From positions 18,892-82,891 of the forward strand of contig JAESQY010000074.1 of the NCBI GenBank assembly GCA_016764915.1: a stretch of 64,000 nt of DNA, in the 5' to 3' direction. The stretch is from Aliivibrio sp. (lineage in GTDB: Bacteria; Pseudomonadota; Gammaproteobacteria; Enterobacterales; Vibrionaceae). Of this stretch, positions 52,073-59,957 are shown in pieces; within the stretch, counting starts at the first letter, position 1, and each line of letters begins with the position of its first letter. The notes below the pieces were generated by a model, which was not told where the DNA came from, ran no database searches, and saw only the letters and a list, made by a program, of their open reading frames with translations. Position numbers and translations under genes: made by a program.

Positions 52073-52509
52073 TGAAGATAAAACAAGTACCTCAAGACCA
52101 TATTTCAACTTATGCGGATAACTCAAAAGCGATATATGCAACGGATGATAATGGCGAATATTCAGTGGTCGCTTCCACTGGGTGGAATGTGGAAGAAGAA
52201 GCAACGAAACAAGCACTTAATGAATTAGAACGCCAAGCAACAGAAGCTTATAAAGCCGTAGAGGCAGGGGAGCAATCACCACTGTATTATCACATGTATG
52301 CTCAGCGTATGGATGTGATGTTGTTGGCTCAATCAGTTGGTATGTTTCAGTGGCGAGTGAAACGTCATTTAAAGCCTGCTGTTTTTGCATCGCTTTCTGA
52401 CGTTATATTAGCTCGTTATTGTGACGCCCTTGGTATCGAGTTTAGAACAATCAAACAGTTACCTAATAAAATCTCACTTACCCAGCATACAGAGATAAAA
52501 GAGTTTTGA
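52072..52509 (+). CDS. Small conserved cluster protein of unknown function
   Basis: The 145-residue protein has no recognised domain. It starts with a beta-like region (SKAIYATDDNGEYSVVASTGW), then a long charged helix (EEEATKQALNELERQATEAYKAV), then MDVMLLAQSVGMFQWRVKRHLK, which resembles a lambda-Cro-type helix-turn-helix. It could be a regulator or a structural partner of the synthase. Similar-looking small proteins seem to follow darB in Bacteroidetes resorcinol clusters, but that is from memory. Overlaps neighbours by one base on both sides. Confidence 0.6.
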   Translation: MKIKQVPQDHISTYADNSKAIYATDDNGEYSVVASTGWNVEEEATKQALNELERQATEAYKAVEAGEQSPLYYHMYAQRMDVMLLAQSVGMFQWRVKRHLKPAVFASLSDVILARYCDALGIEFRTIKQLPNKISLTQHTEIKEF

Positions 52510-53513
52510 TGAACAGTCAAATAGAAGAGTATCAGCATCAACATTATGCCCATTGCGAAAGTGGTGTGATGTCATCAATGCTTACCCACCACGGTTTAAA
52601 ACTGTCTGAACCGATGGTTTTTGGTCTATCAAGTGCGTTAGTATTTGCTTATTTGCCTTTTGTTAAACTAGGTGGAATGCCGCTGATTGCTTATCGCTCG
52701 ATGCCTAAATCCATCATGAAGGGGTTACAGAAGAGTATTGGCGTTAGAATGACACTTGAAACGTTCTCAAAGCCTGAGCAAGGGACAAAACGTTTGGATG
52801 CGTTGCTTGCTGAAGGGAAAATTGTAGGGGCGCAAACCTCTGTTTTTTGGCTGCCTTATTTTCCTGAAGAGATGCGATTTCACTTTAATGCCCATAACTT
52901 AATTGTTATTGGCAAAGAGCAGGGCAATTATCAGATCAGTGATCCTGTGTTTGAACATCTCGTTCAGGCAGAAGAGAAAGCTCTGCAAAAAGCCCGTTTT
53001 GTAAAAGGAGTCATGGCGCCTAAAGGGTCTATCTACTACCCATCTTACGTTCCAAGTGAGATTGATTATAAAAAAGTGATACCTAAAAGCATTAAAAAAA
53101 CAGCTAAAACAATGCTGAATACTCCGGTTCCTATTGCAGGTTTGAAAGGCATACGCTTTTTGGCCAAACACATTCGCAAACTCGAACATAAAGATCAGCA
53201 TCATGCGAAGCTTTTTCTTGGGCATATAATACGAATGCAAGAAGAGATAGGTACTGGTGGCGCTGGATTTCGATATATCTATGCCTCTTTCTTGCAAGAG
53301 TCGTCGGTTCTACTAGAAAGCGATGCGCTTAAACAAGCATCTGAAATGATGACTGATGTTGGCGATTCTTGGCGTGAATTTGCTCTGATGATAGCGAAAT
53401 CGATACGTGCTAAAAATAAAAAACCCATCAATTTTGATGCGATTGCCACTAAGTTAGAGTCGATAGCAGCGCAAGAGTCTGATGTTTATAAAGCACTACT
53501 AAGAGCTATTTAA
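52509..53513 (+). CDS. BtrH-like acyltransferase (C39-peptidase-type N-terminal domain)
   Basis: Resembles BtrH of butirosin synthesis, which moves an acyl group from an acyl carrier protein to an amine. The 334-residue protein has the family start HCESGVMSSMLTHHG, with probable catalytic Cys16, the SEPMVFGLSSALVFAYLP motif and, further on, FNAHNLIVIGKEQGNYQISDP with the His and Asp partners. The C-terminal half fits the associated DUF4872. In this cluster the natural donor would be the ACP encoded at 55562. The substrate is unknown. Confidence 0.72.
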   Translation: MNSQIEEYQHQHYAHCESGVMSSMLTHHGLKLSEPMVFGLSSALVFAYLPFVKLGGMPLIAYRSMPKSIMKGLQKSIGVRMTLETFSKPEQGTKRLDALLAEGKIVGAQTSVFWLPYFPEEMRFHFNAHNLIVIGKEQGNYQISDPVFEHLVQAEEKALQKARFVKGVMAPKGSIYYPSYVPSEIDYKKVIPKSIKKTAKTMLNTPVPIAGLKGIRFLAKHIRKLEHKDQHHAKLFLGHIIRMQEEIGTGGAGFRYIYASFLQESSVLLESDALKQASEMMTDVGDSWREFALMIAKSIRAKNKKPINFDAIATKLESIAAQESDVYKALLRAI

Positions 53514-54436
53514 TGATCAGCATAAATAAAGTGGTTAAACGTTACGGAGATAAAGTCGCGTTAGACCAACTCTGCTTAGAAATAAAATCAGGGACTATTT
53601 TTGGCTTACTGGGACCTAATGGTGCGGGAAAAACCACGTTAATCTCTATTCTCAATGGACTCACCCCTTTTGAAAGCGGCGACGTTTCAATTTTTAATAC
53701 CCCTTTAAAAAGCAATTTAAAGCAGATACGCAAACGTTGTTCGTTGGTGCCACAAACCCTTGCCTTTTATGACAATCTCACCGTAAATGAGAATTTATCT
53801 TTTTTTGCTGGGATTCAAAATATTAACGGTTCAGAACGACAGAGAAACATCGACTATGCGGTGGAGAAAAATCGATTAAGCTCAATGCTAAAACAGAAAG
53901 CATCGACGCTGTCTGGCGGTCAAAAAAGGCGTTTGAATATTGCGATAGGTTTATTAAACAATCCGGATATTATTTTTTTTGATGAACCTACAGTAGGTAT
54001 TGACCCTGAGTCGCGTAACGAAATATTGGAGACGATTGGTTCGTTTAAAGCGGAGAACAAAACGGTGATATACACCTCTCACTACATGCCTGAAATTGAA
54101 AAACTGTGTGATGAAGTTGCCATCATTAATGTGGGTAAAATCATCAAGCAGGGCACTATCACGTCGATGTTAACCAATGAAAGTGCAGAGCAGGTGGTGA
54201 TTGAACTGTATGCTACGTCTCTAGAGCAGTTGCAATCGTGTTGCAATCTATGTGAACCGCTTTCGGTTATTGATAGCGGATCTTTGTTACTCAATTCGAA
54301 ATCAAGCGTCGATGTAAGCTTGGCTCTGAATGTTTTAGAGAAAAATGGCATTGCTGTTAAACATGTGCGATATGGCAGCACTACCTTGGAGTCGTTGTTC
54401 ATTAACTTAACGTCAAAAGGAAGAGTTGATGTTTAA
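53513..54436 (+). CDS. ABC transporter ATP-binding protein
   Basis: Energy-coupling subunit of an ABC-2 type exporter. The 307-residue protein has Walker A GPNGAGKTTLISILNGL, Q-loop LVPQTLAFYDNLTV, signature LSGGQKRRLNIA and Walker B IIFFDEPTVGIDPE. The extra C-terminal region is typical of DrrA-like exporter ATPases. It overlaps the permease gene by eight bases. Confidence 0.9.
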   Translation: MISINKVVKRYGDKVALDQLCLEIKSGTIFGLLGPNGAGKTTLISILNGLTPFESGDVSIFNTPLKSNLKQIRKRCSLVPQTLAFYDNLTVNENLSFFAGIQNINGSERQRNIDYAVEKNRLSSMLKQKASTLSGGQKRRLNIAIGLLNNPDIIFFDEPTVGIDPESRNEILETIGSFKAENKTVIYTSHYMPEIEKLCDEVAIINVGKIIKQGTITSMLTNESAEQVVIELYATSLEQLQSCCNLCEPLSVIDSGSLLLNSKSSVDVSLALNVLEKNGIAVKHVRYGSTTLESLFINLTSKGRVDV

Positions 54437-55565
54437 AGCGATGCTGTTAAAAGAATTTCTATTGGTGGGTCGAGATAAACATGCACTGGCAGCTCTGTTC
54501 ATCATGCCTGCGGTATTTATATTAATCATGTCATTAGCGTTAAAAGATGTGCTTAACGAAGAGAAATCCATGGTGAATTTTTCAGTGATTGACCAAGATA
54601 ACTCTACATTCAGTGTCACATTGCTGGAAAAGCTGCGTAGCAATAAAGTCATGCAAGAGATATCACCGGAAGAGGACAATCAGGGTCCACAATTTTTGAT
54701 TGAGATCCCTAACGGTTATGAGAGTGAGTCTCTGCCTCTGAATATTGAGGTGGCTCCCGATACCTCGCACTCATTGTTAATGATCTTTAAAGGTCAAATT
54801 CTAGCTCTGCTTATGGAGGGTAAATTTGACGAAATTAATCAATTGCAAAAAGATCGTGGTATGCCCATTTCGGATTTTGATTTTGATGAATCTGAGCTGA
54901 TGGATATCCGCTACGCTAAGCTGGAACAGGATGAGAAACCGACCTCAACTCAACAAAGTGTGCCCTCTTGGATCGTTTTCAGCCTGTTTTTTGTCATTAT
55001 TCCCATGTCGACCATCTTCATTAGTGAACGTAAGCAGAATACATTAATGCGTTTAAGCACCATGAATATTAGTGTTACGGTGTTGTTTGTTGGGAAAATT
55101 ATTCCTTACATGCTTATTAATCAACTGCAAGTGTGGCTGATGATTGCGGTGGGCATTTTTGTTGTACCACTGTTTGGCGCTGCTCCTCTCACTATTGGTG
55201 GCTCTGTACTCGGTTTGATGCTGGTTTCAGTGTCGTTGAGTTTATCGGCGATAGGGTTATCTATTCTGATTGCCACCCTAGTCGATAGCATTGAACAAGC
55301 CACGACCATCGGCGGCATCATTAATATTCTATTAGGTGCTATTGGTGGTGTCATGGTGCCAAAATTCGTGATGCCAGAAGCGATGCAGCAATTCGCTAAC
55401 GTTTCACCAATGTCATGGGGTTTAGAGGGCTTTCTGGATATATTTTTACGTCGCGGCGGTGTCGCGGAAGTGATTAATGAATCTATCGCGTTGAGCTTAT
55501 TTGGCCTAGTTTCATTGCTGCTTGCGGCGGTTATATTTCAATACAAATTAAGGAAAATCTCATGA
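54429..55565 (+). CDS. ABC-2 type transporter permease
   Basis: Membrane half of the exporter. The 378-residue protein has one N-terminal membrane helix (ALAALFIMPAVFILIMSLAL), a periplasmic domain of about 140 residues and five more helices from about residue 177 (SWIVFSLFFVIIPMSTIFI), as in the ABC-2/YhhJ group. ATG 54429 lies inside the end of the ATPase gene; a TTG at 54426 precedes it. It probably exports the product of the cluster or a lipid precursor. Confidence 0.88.
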   Translation: MFKAMLLKEFLLVGRDKHALAALFIMPAVFILIMSLALKDVLNEEKSMVNFSVIDQDNSTFSVTLLEKLRSNKVMQEISPEEDNQGPQFLIEIPNGYESESLPLNIEVAPDTSHSLLMIFKGQILALLMEGKFDEINQLQKDRGMPISDFDFDESELMDIRYAKLEQDEKPTSTQQSVPSWIVFSLFFVIIPMSTIFISERKQNTLMRLSTMNISVTVLFVGKIIPYMLINQLQVWLMIAVGIFVVPLFGAAPLTIGGSVLGLMLVSVSLSLSAIGLSILIATLVDSIEQATTIGGIINILLGAIGGVMVPKFVMPEAMQQFANVSPMSWGLEGFLDIFLRRGGVAEVINESIALSLFGLVSLLLAAVIFQYKLRKIS

Positions 55566-55831
55566 AAGGATCACTGGACAGTGAGTTTAAGCTTCGATTA
55601 AAAACGATGCTTATTGAAGAGTGTGATAAAGAAGAAATCAGTGCCGATGAGATTGCCGATGACGTGTTGTTGTTTTCAGATGAGAGTGGGTTAGAGCTTG
55701 ATTCTGTCGATGGCTTGCAGATCTCTATGTGCCTACAGATGCATTTTAAGGTTCGCTTGGTTGATCCAAAAGAGTTTCGTCGAGTGGTCACCACTATTAA
55801 TGATTTAGCTGATTATCTGCAACCTGAGTAA
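55562..55831 (+). CDS. Acyl carrier protein
   Basis: Carrier of growing acyl chains on a phosphopantetheine arm. The 89-residue acidic protein has the attachment serine (Ser48) in GLELDSVDGLQI, with the Asp-Ser pair conserved. It is distinct from the primary fatty acid ACP (which has the DSLDTVE motif), so it is probably dedicated to this pathway. It overlaps the permease gene by four bases. Confidence 0.88.
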   Translation: MKGSLDSEFKLRLKTMLIEECDKEEISADEIADDVLLFSDESGLELDSVDGLQISMCLQMHFKVRLVDPKEFRRVVTTINDLADYLQPE

Positions 55832-55837
55832 CCAGAG

Positions 55838-56980
55838 ATGATCTCTATTCTGGGCGGTGACATAATCAGCGCGCTTGGCGATAAGTCGTCTCGTAAACAG
55901 CATTTATTCAATGGCACTTTTCAGCATACTCTTAGAGACGTTGATGTGATGGGGGATCTGCAAACTTTCCCCTATTATTCCATTCAAAGTGACTTCTCAT
56001 GCCCGGATTTGTTTGATCCATTACCAGCCATGAAACAATTGATTTAACAGTCAATTAATCAATTGAGTTTGGATTCAGAAGCATTAATACGCTGTGGTCT
56101 GTTTATTGGAAATGCGGCGAATGATCTCTCGTTGAGTATTCCGTTAGGAGTGAATCAAGATGGGCAACAAATAGAGAATATTAGCCAAGAGCGCATTGGC
56201 AATGGTTATTACGCCCAGCAACTGATCACCCACTTTGGCTTGAATCCATTTACATTGACCTACAATACAGCCTGTACCTCAAGCTCTAATGCGTTAATCG
56301 ATGCGGCAGCCATGTTAGAAGGCAAGTTGATTGATTACGCCTTAGTGATTGGCATGGAGATGTATGCGCCTCTCTCTTTCGAAGGTTTTATTTCCATGCA
56401 GCTACTGGCTCCTCACGCGATAAGCCCATTTGACCGTGATCGCCAAGGATTAATCTTAGGTGAATCGATCAGTGCCCTGTTCCTAAGCCGTGAAGAGGTA
56501 GCATCGTCAACCTGGCATTTCCTTGGTGGCAGTTCGCGTTGTGAGACCCACAGCGTAACTGGGGTGAACCCTGATGGAAATGGCATTGCTGACGTCATTA
56601 ACAATGCGCTTAACATCAGTCATATTACGCCTAGCGATGTCACTGCAGTTAAGGCCCACGGAACCGCCAGCCAACTCAGTGATAGGGCTGAAATCAACGG
56701 AATGAAACGTGTTTTTACAGAGCAGCCTGACTTTTTCTCTTTAAAACCTTATATCGGTCATACATTAGGAAGTTGTGGTGTGAGTGAATTACTGCTCAGT
56801 ATGGAGTGTATCGATGAAGGTTTTTTGCCACGTACCCCCAATTTTAAAGAGCCTGATCAAGAGCTAGAGTGGCAACCATTAATGTCAAATCGACGCTGCG
56901 AGTCTGGTATTTTTGTACATAACTGTTTTGGTTTTGGTGGTAATAACAGTGTGATGGTCGTTAAGAAGGAGCCATCATGA
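55838..56980 (+). pseudogene. 3-oxoacyl-ACP synthase (KAS I/II type) interrupted by an in-frame TAA
   Basis: Condensing enzyme related to ketosynthases of aryl polyene and similar clusters. The frame is continuous for 381 codons except for TAA at 56045-56047 (codon 70). The flanks read PAMKQLI, stop, QSINQLSLDSEAL, so a CAA-to-TAA change would explain it. Everything after is intact: active-site Cys146 in NTACTSSSNAL, His273 in KAHGTASQL, His307 in IGHTLGSCG and the FGFGGNNS end. The part upstream of the stop carries the start (ISILGGDIISALG). A TTG at 56063 could in principle restart translation, but no ribosome site is visible. Could also be a sequencing error. Confidence 0.8.
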
Positions 56981-57831
56981 TCTATATTCACAAAACATCG
57001 ATAGTCAACTTTACGGAAGAGACCAATGAAGATGTAAAAGCAGCCTGTAAAAAGGTTGCTCCGGCATTGATGCGGCGTACTGATCGTTTCATTCAACTTG
57101 GTTTACTGGGCTGTGCCGGTATCATTGATAACAGTCCTTTGAATTCAAATACTGCGCTCTATATGGCGACAGGACAAGGGAATCTGTCGGTTTTTAATCG
57201 AATTTGTGCTCACCACTACATTGAACAGCTCCCACCAAAGCCCGTTGATTTTATTAACTCCTTAAGCAATACCGCTGGTTTCTATATCGCCAAGTTTTTA
57301 GGGTTGAACAGCAAAAATCTCAATGTCGCTCAACACGGATTTGTTGCAGAGAATACTCTGTTATTAGCGTGTAATGATTTGAAATTAAAACGAGAACAAC
57401 AGGTATTGGTAGGAGGAGTAGATGAGCTGCTAATGCCACTGGATTTCACCAAAAAATTCTTAGGCTTATCCAATGACCAACCGTTGGGTGAAGGCAGTAA
57501 TTGGATGTTACTTAATGCCAATCAAGAGCATGCATTAGCGAAAATTGAGGTCAATCCTCGTGCGATGAACGATTCAGAAGTAGAGTATTACCTGAAACAG
57601 TCTCAAGGCGGCGAGCAACTGGCGTTTGGTTACCGTTGTCCTAAAGCAGAGAGAGAGGCGCTGTTGGCCATAGCGAAACATTCTCAGTTTGATTATGAAA
57701 GTGAGTGTGGATTTTATGAGACTCTGCCTTTTTATGTGATGAACCTGTTTATTGAGACTCAACAAGGCGTGATGATATTCATTGATTACTTTGAAGGAGC
57801 GTATCGAATCATAACGATTGAAGTATTATAA
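56977..57831 (+). CDS. Ketosynthase-like protein lacking the catalytic cysteine
   Basis: The 284-residue protein follows the ketosynthase fold in its N-terminal part (ALYMATGQGNLSVFNRI, then LVGGVDELLMPLDF), but at the nucleophile position the aligned residue is Gly (NVAQHGFVAENTLLLA) and no second active-site His motif is evident. It is therefore a likely partner or chain-length-factor-like subunit for the adjacent ketosynthase, similar in idea to ApeC or KS-beta proteins. It is about 100 residues shorter than a full KAS. It overlaps the upstream gene by four bases. Confidence 0.65.
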   Translation: MIYIHKTSIVNFTEETNEDVKAACKKVAPALMRRTDRFIQLGLLGCAGIIDNSPLNSNTALYMATGQGNLSVFNRICAHHYIEQLPPKPVDFINSLSNTAGFYIAKFLGLNSKNLNVAQHGFVAENTLLLACNDLKLKREQQVLVGGVDELLMPLDFTKKFLGLSNDQPLGEGSNWMLLNANQEHALAKIEVNPRAMNDSEVEYYLKQSQGGEQLAFGYRCPKAEREALLAIAKHSQFDYESECGFYETLPFYVMNLFIETQQGVMIFIDYFEGAYRIITIEVL

Positions 57832-57911
57832 ACTGTGTTTTTATACAGTTGTTATTGCTGTTTACTGCCCAATCCGATAGAGTCGCTTTATCTCACTAAA
57901 ATAAATTTGTT

Positions 57912-59894
57912 ATGACACGACTCTATATTGCTGAAAAACCCAGTCTTGGTCGCGCGATTGCCGCAGCCCTTCCTCGTCCGCATAAAAATGAACAAGGCTT
58001 TATTCGTGTCGGCAATGGTGACATTGTCACTTGGTGCGTTGGCCACCTGTTAGAGCAAGTAGAACCAGACAGTTACGACGTTAAATACAAAAGCTGGAAA
58101 ATGCACGATCTGCCGATTATCCCAGAGCAGTGGCAGCTGCGTCCTCGTAAATCAGTTAGCAAACAGGTCACCGTGATCCGTAAGCTATTAAAAGAATCGG
58201 ATGAGATCGTTCATGCTGGTGATCCGGACCGTGAAGGTCAGCTTCTAGTGGACGAAGTGCTGGATTATCTTAAGCTTTCCAAAAGTAAAAAAGCCAACAC
58301 TCAGCGCCTATTGATCAGTGATCTTAACTTACCTGCTGTTAAACGAGCACTCTCCAACATGCGATCCAACCAAGAGTTTATCCCGTTATCAGTGTCTGCT
58401 TTAGCGCGTTCTCGTGCAGATTGGTTATATGGTATGAACATGACTCGTGCTTATACGTTGCTTGGACAAAAAGGGGGATATCAAGGCGTATTATCAGTGG
58501 GCCGTGTGCAAACCCCTGTCCTTGGTTTGGTGGTGCGTCGAGATGATGAGATTAATCACTTTGACCCTAAAGCGTATTTCACGCTTGATGCCCTTATTCC
58601 TTATCAAAATGATCAGCTCAATAATGGCGTTTCTTTTGATATTCGTGCTCGTTGGCAGCCTAGTGAGGCATGCGAGCAGTGGCAAGATGACGATGGACGC
58701 GTATTGAGCCGTAAATTGGTGGAAAATGTCGCGGGTCGTATTGCTAATCAACCTGCAGAAGTCACTCAAGCACAGAGAAAAGAGAGTAAACAGAATGGAC
58801 CACTACCTTACTCTCTCTCATCGTTACAAATAGATTCGGCCAAACGTTATGGCATGAGCGCGCAAGAGGTGCTTAATTGCTGCCAAAGTCTTTATGAGAA
58901 ACATAAATTGATCACTTATCCGCGCTCAGATTCACGTTATCTTCCTAGCGAACATTTTATGCAAGCTGCAGAGGTGGTGAAAGCGATTGCCAATAATGAT
59001 AGCCAGTTACAAGCGGCATGCAGTGGCGCTGATATGTCTAAAAAATCCAAAGCATGGAACGATAAAAAAGTGGACGCCCACCATGCGATTATTCCCACGC
59101 CTAAACAAGCATCTACGGCCGGGTTATCGGGCGGAGAAGCGAAAATTTACCAGCTAATAGCCCGTCAATACTTGATTCAGTTTTACCCCGCCGCTATCTA
59201 TGCAGATGCGAAGTTAGTATTTACTATCGCTGGTGGTTCTTTCATTGCAAAGGGTCGTCAATTGATGTCTGAGGGGTGGCGTGCACTGTTAGGACGTAGT
59301 ACGACAGAGGGTGACGATCATGATCTTGCTGCGAAAGTCCCGCCTTTACATCAAGGAGAGGTGCTCACTTGCCGTGAAGGTGAGATAAAAGATCGCATGA
59401 CCGAGCCACCTAAAGCATTTACCGAGGCGACATTACTGCAAGCGATGACGGGCATTGCCCGTTTTGTGGAAGACAAAGCGTTAAAAGGTATTTTGAAAGA
59501 GACAGATGGTTTGGGCACCGAGGCAACGCGAGCTGGAATATTAGATCTGTTGTTTAAGCGACAGTTGTTACTCCGGGATGGGAAAAGTATCCATGGTAGT
59601 GAGGCGGGGCGTGGGCTTATCTATGCATTGCCAACCGAAGCAACGTTTCCAGATATGACGGCACACTGGGAGCATCAGCTGCACGCCATGGCTGAAAAAA
59701 AGTACTCCTATACCCCATTTATGGCAGAGTTGGAGCAACGAGTTATCGAGATGATGGTAAATGTCCAAAACAGTGCGGTTCCTGATTCACTGCGCTCATT
59801 AAGCTCTCCAAAGAAACCGGCATACAAAAAGAGAAAATCAGGCTATAAAAAAACGACAACCACTAAAGTCAGCAGAAAAAATAAAACTCAATAA
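57912..59894 (+). CDS. topB: DNA topoisomerase III
   Basis: Type IA topoisomerase that decatenates replication and recombination intermediates. The 660-residue protein has the Toprim start RLYIAEKPSLGRAIAAAL, the acidic site GDPDREGQLLVDEVLDYL, and the active-site tyrosine in LITYPRSDSRYLP, with a long Lys-rich C-terminus (PAYKKRKSGYKKTTTTK). In E. coli topB adjoins selD; here the resorcinol-type cluster lies between the two. Confidence 0.96.
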   Translation: MTRLYIAEKPSLGRAIAAALPRPHKNEQGFIRVGNGDIVTWCVGHLLEQVEPDSYDVKYKSWKMHDLPIIPEQWQLRPRKSVSKQVTVIRKLLKESDEIVHAGDPDREGQLLVDEVLDYLKLSKSKKANTQRLLISDLNLPAVKRALSNMRSNQEFIPLSVSALARSRADWLYGMNMTRAYTLLGQKGGYQGVLSVGRVQTPVLGLVVRRDDEINHFDPKAYFTLDALIPYQNDQLNNGVSFDIRARWQPSEACEQWQDDDGRVLSRKLVENVAGRIANQPAEVTQAQRKESKQNGPLPYSLSSLQIDSAKRYGMSAQEVLNCCQSLYEKHKLITYPRSDSRYLPSEHFMQAAEVVKAIANNDSQLQAACSGADMSKKSKAWNDKKVDAHHAIIPTPKQASTAGLSGGEAKIYQLIARQYLIQFYPAAIYADAKLVFTIAGGSFIAKGRQLMSEGWRALLGRSTTEGDDHDLAAKVPPLHQGEVLTCREGEIKDRMTEPPKAFTEATLLQAMTGIARFVEDKALKGILKETDGLGTEATRAGILDLLFKRQLLLRDGKSIHGSEAGRGLIYALPTEATFPDMTAHWEHQLHAMAEKKYSYTPFMAELEQRVIEMMVNVQNSAVPDSLRSLSSPKKPAYKKRKSGYKKTTTTKVSRKNKTQ

Positions 59895-59916
59895 TAAGAG
59901 ATAATTTCAATGGTAT

Positions 59917-59941
59917 CGCCACCTCATTCGAAGTGGCGTTT
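59917..59941. terminator. Hairpin between topB and the family 4 glycosidase gene
   Basis: CGCCAC and GTGGCG pair around ten bases, and are followed by TTTAAAG. Both flanking genes converge here. Confidence 0.55.
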
Positions 59942-59957
59942 AAAGAGCAGTAAGCGG

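Noticed and set aside
53513..55565. Reading the ABC pair as a drug-resistance exporter independent of the cluster
   Set aside because: Coding overlaps with BtrH-like and ACP genes make it part of the same operon.
55838..56047. A separate 69-residue protein before the ketosynthase
   Set aside because: It is in the same frame as the rest and has the natural ketosynthase N-terminus; it is better read as the first part of one interrupted gene.
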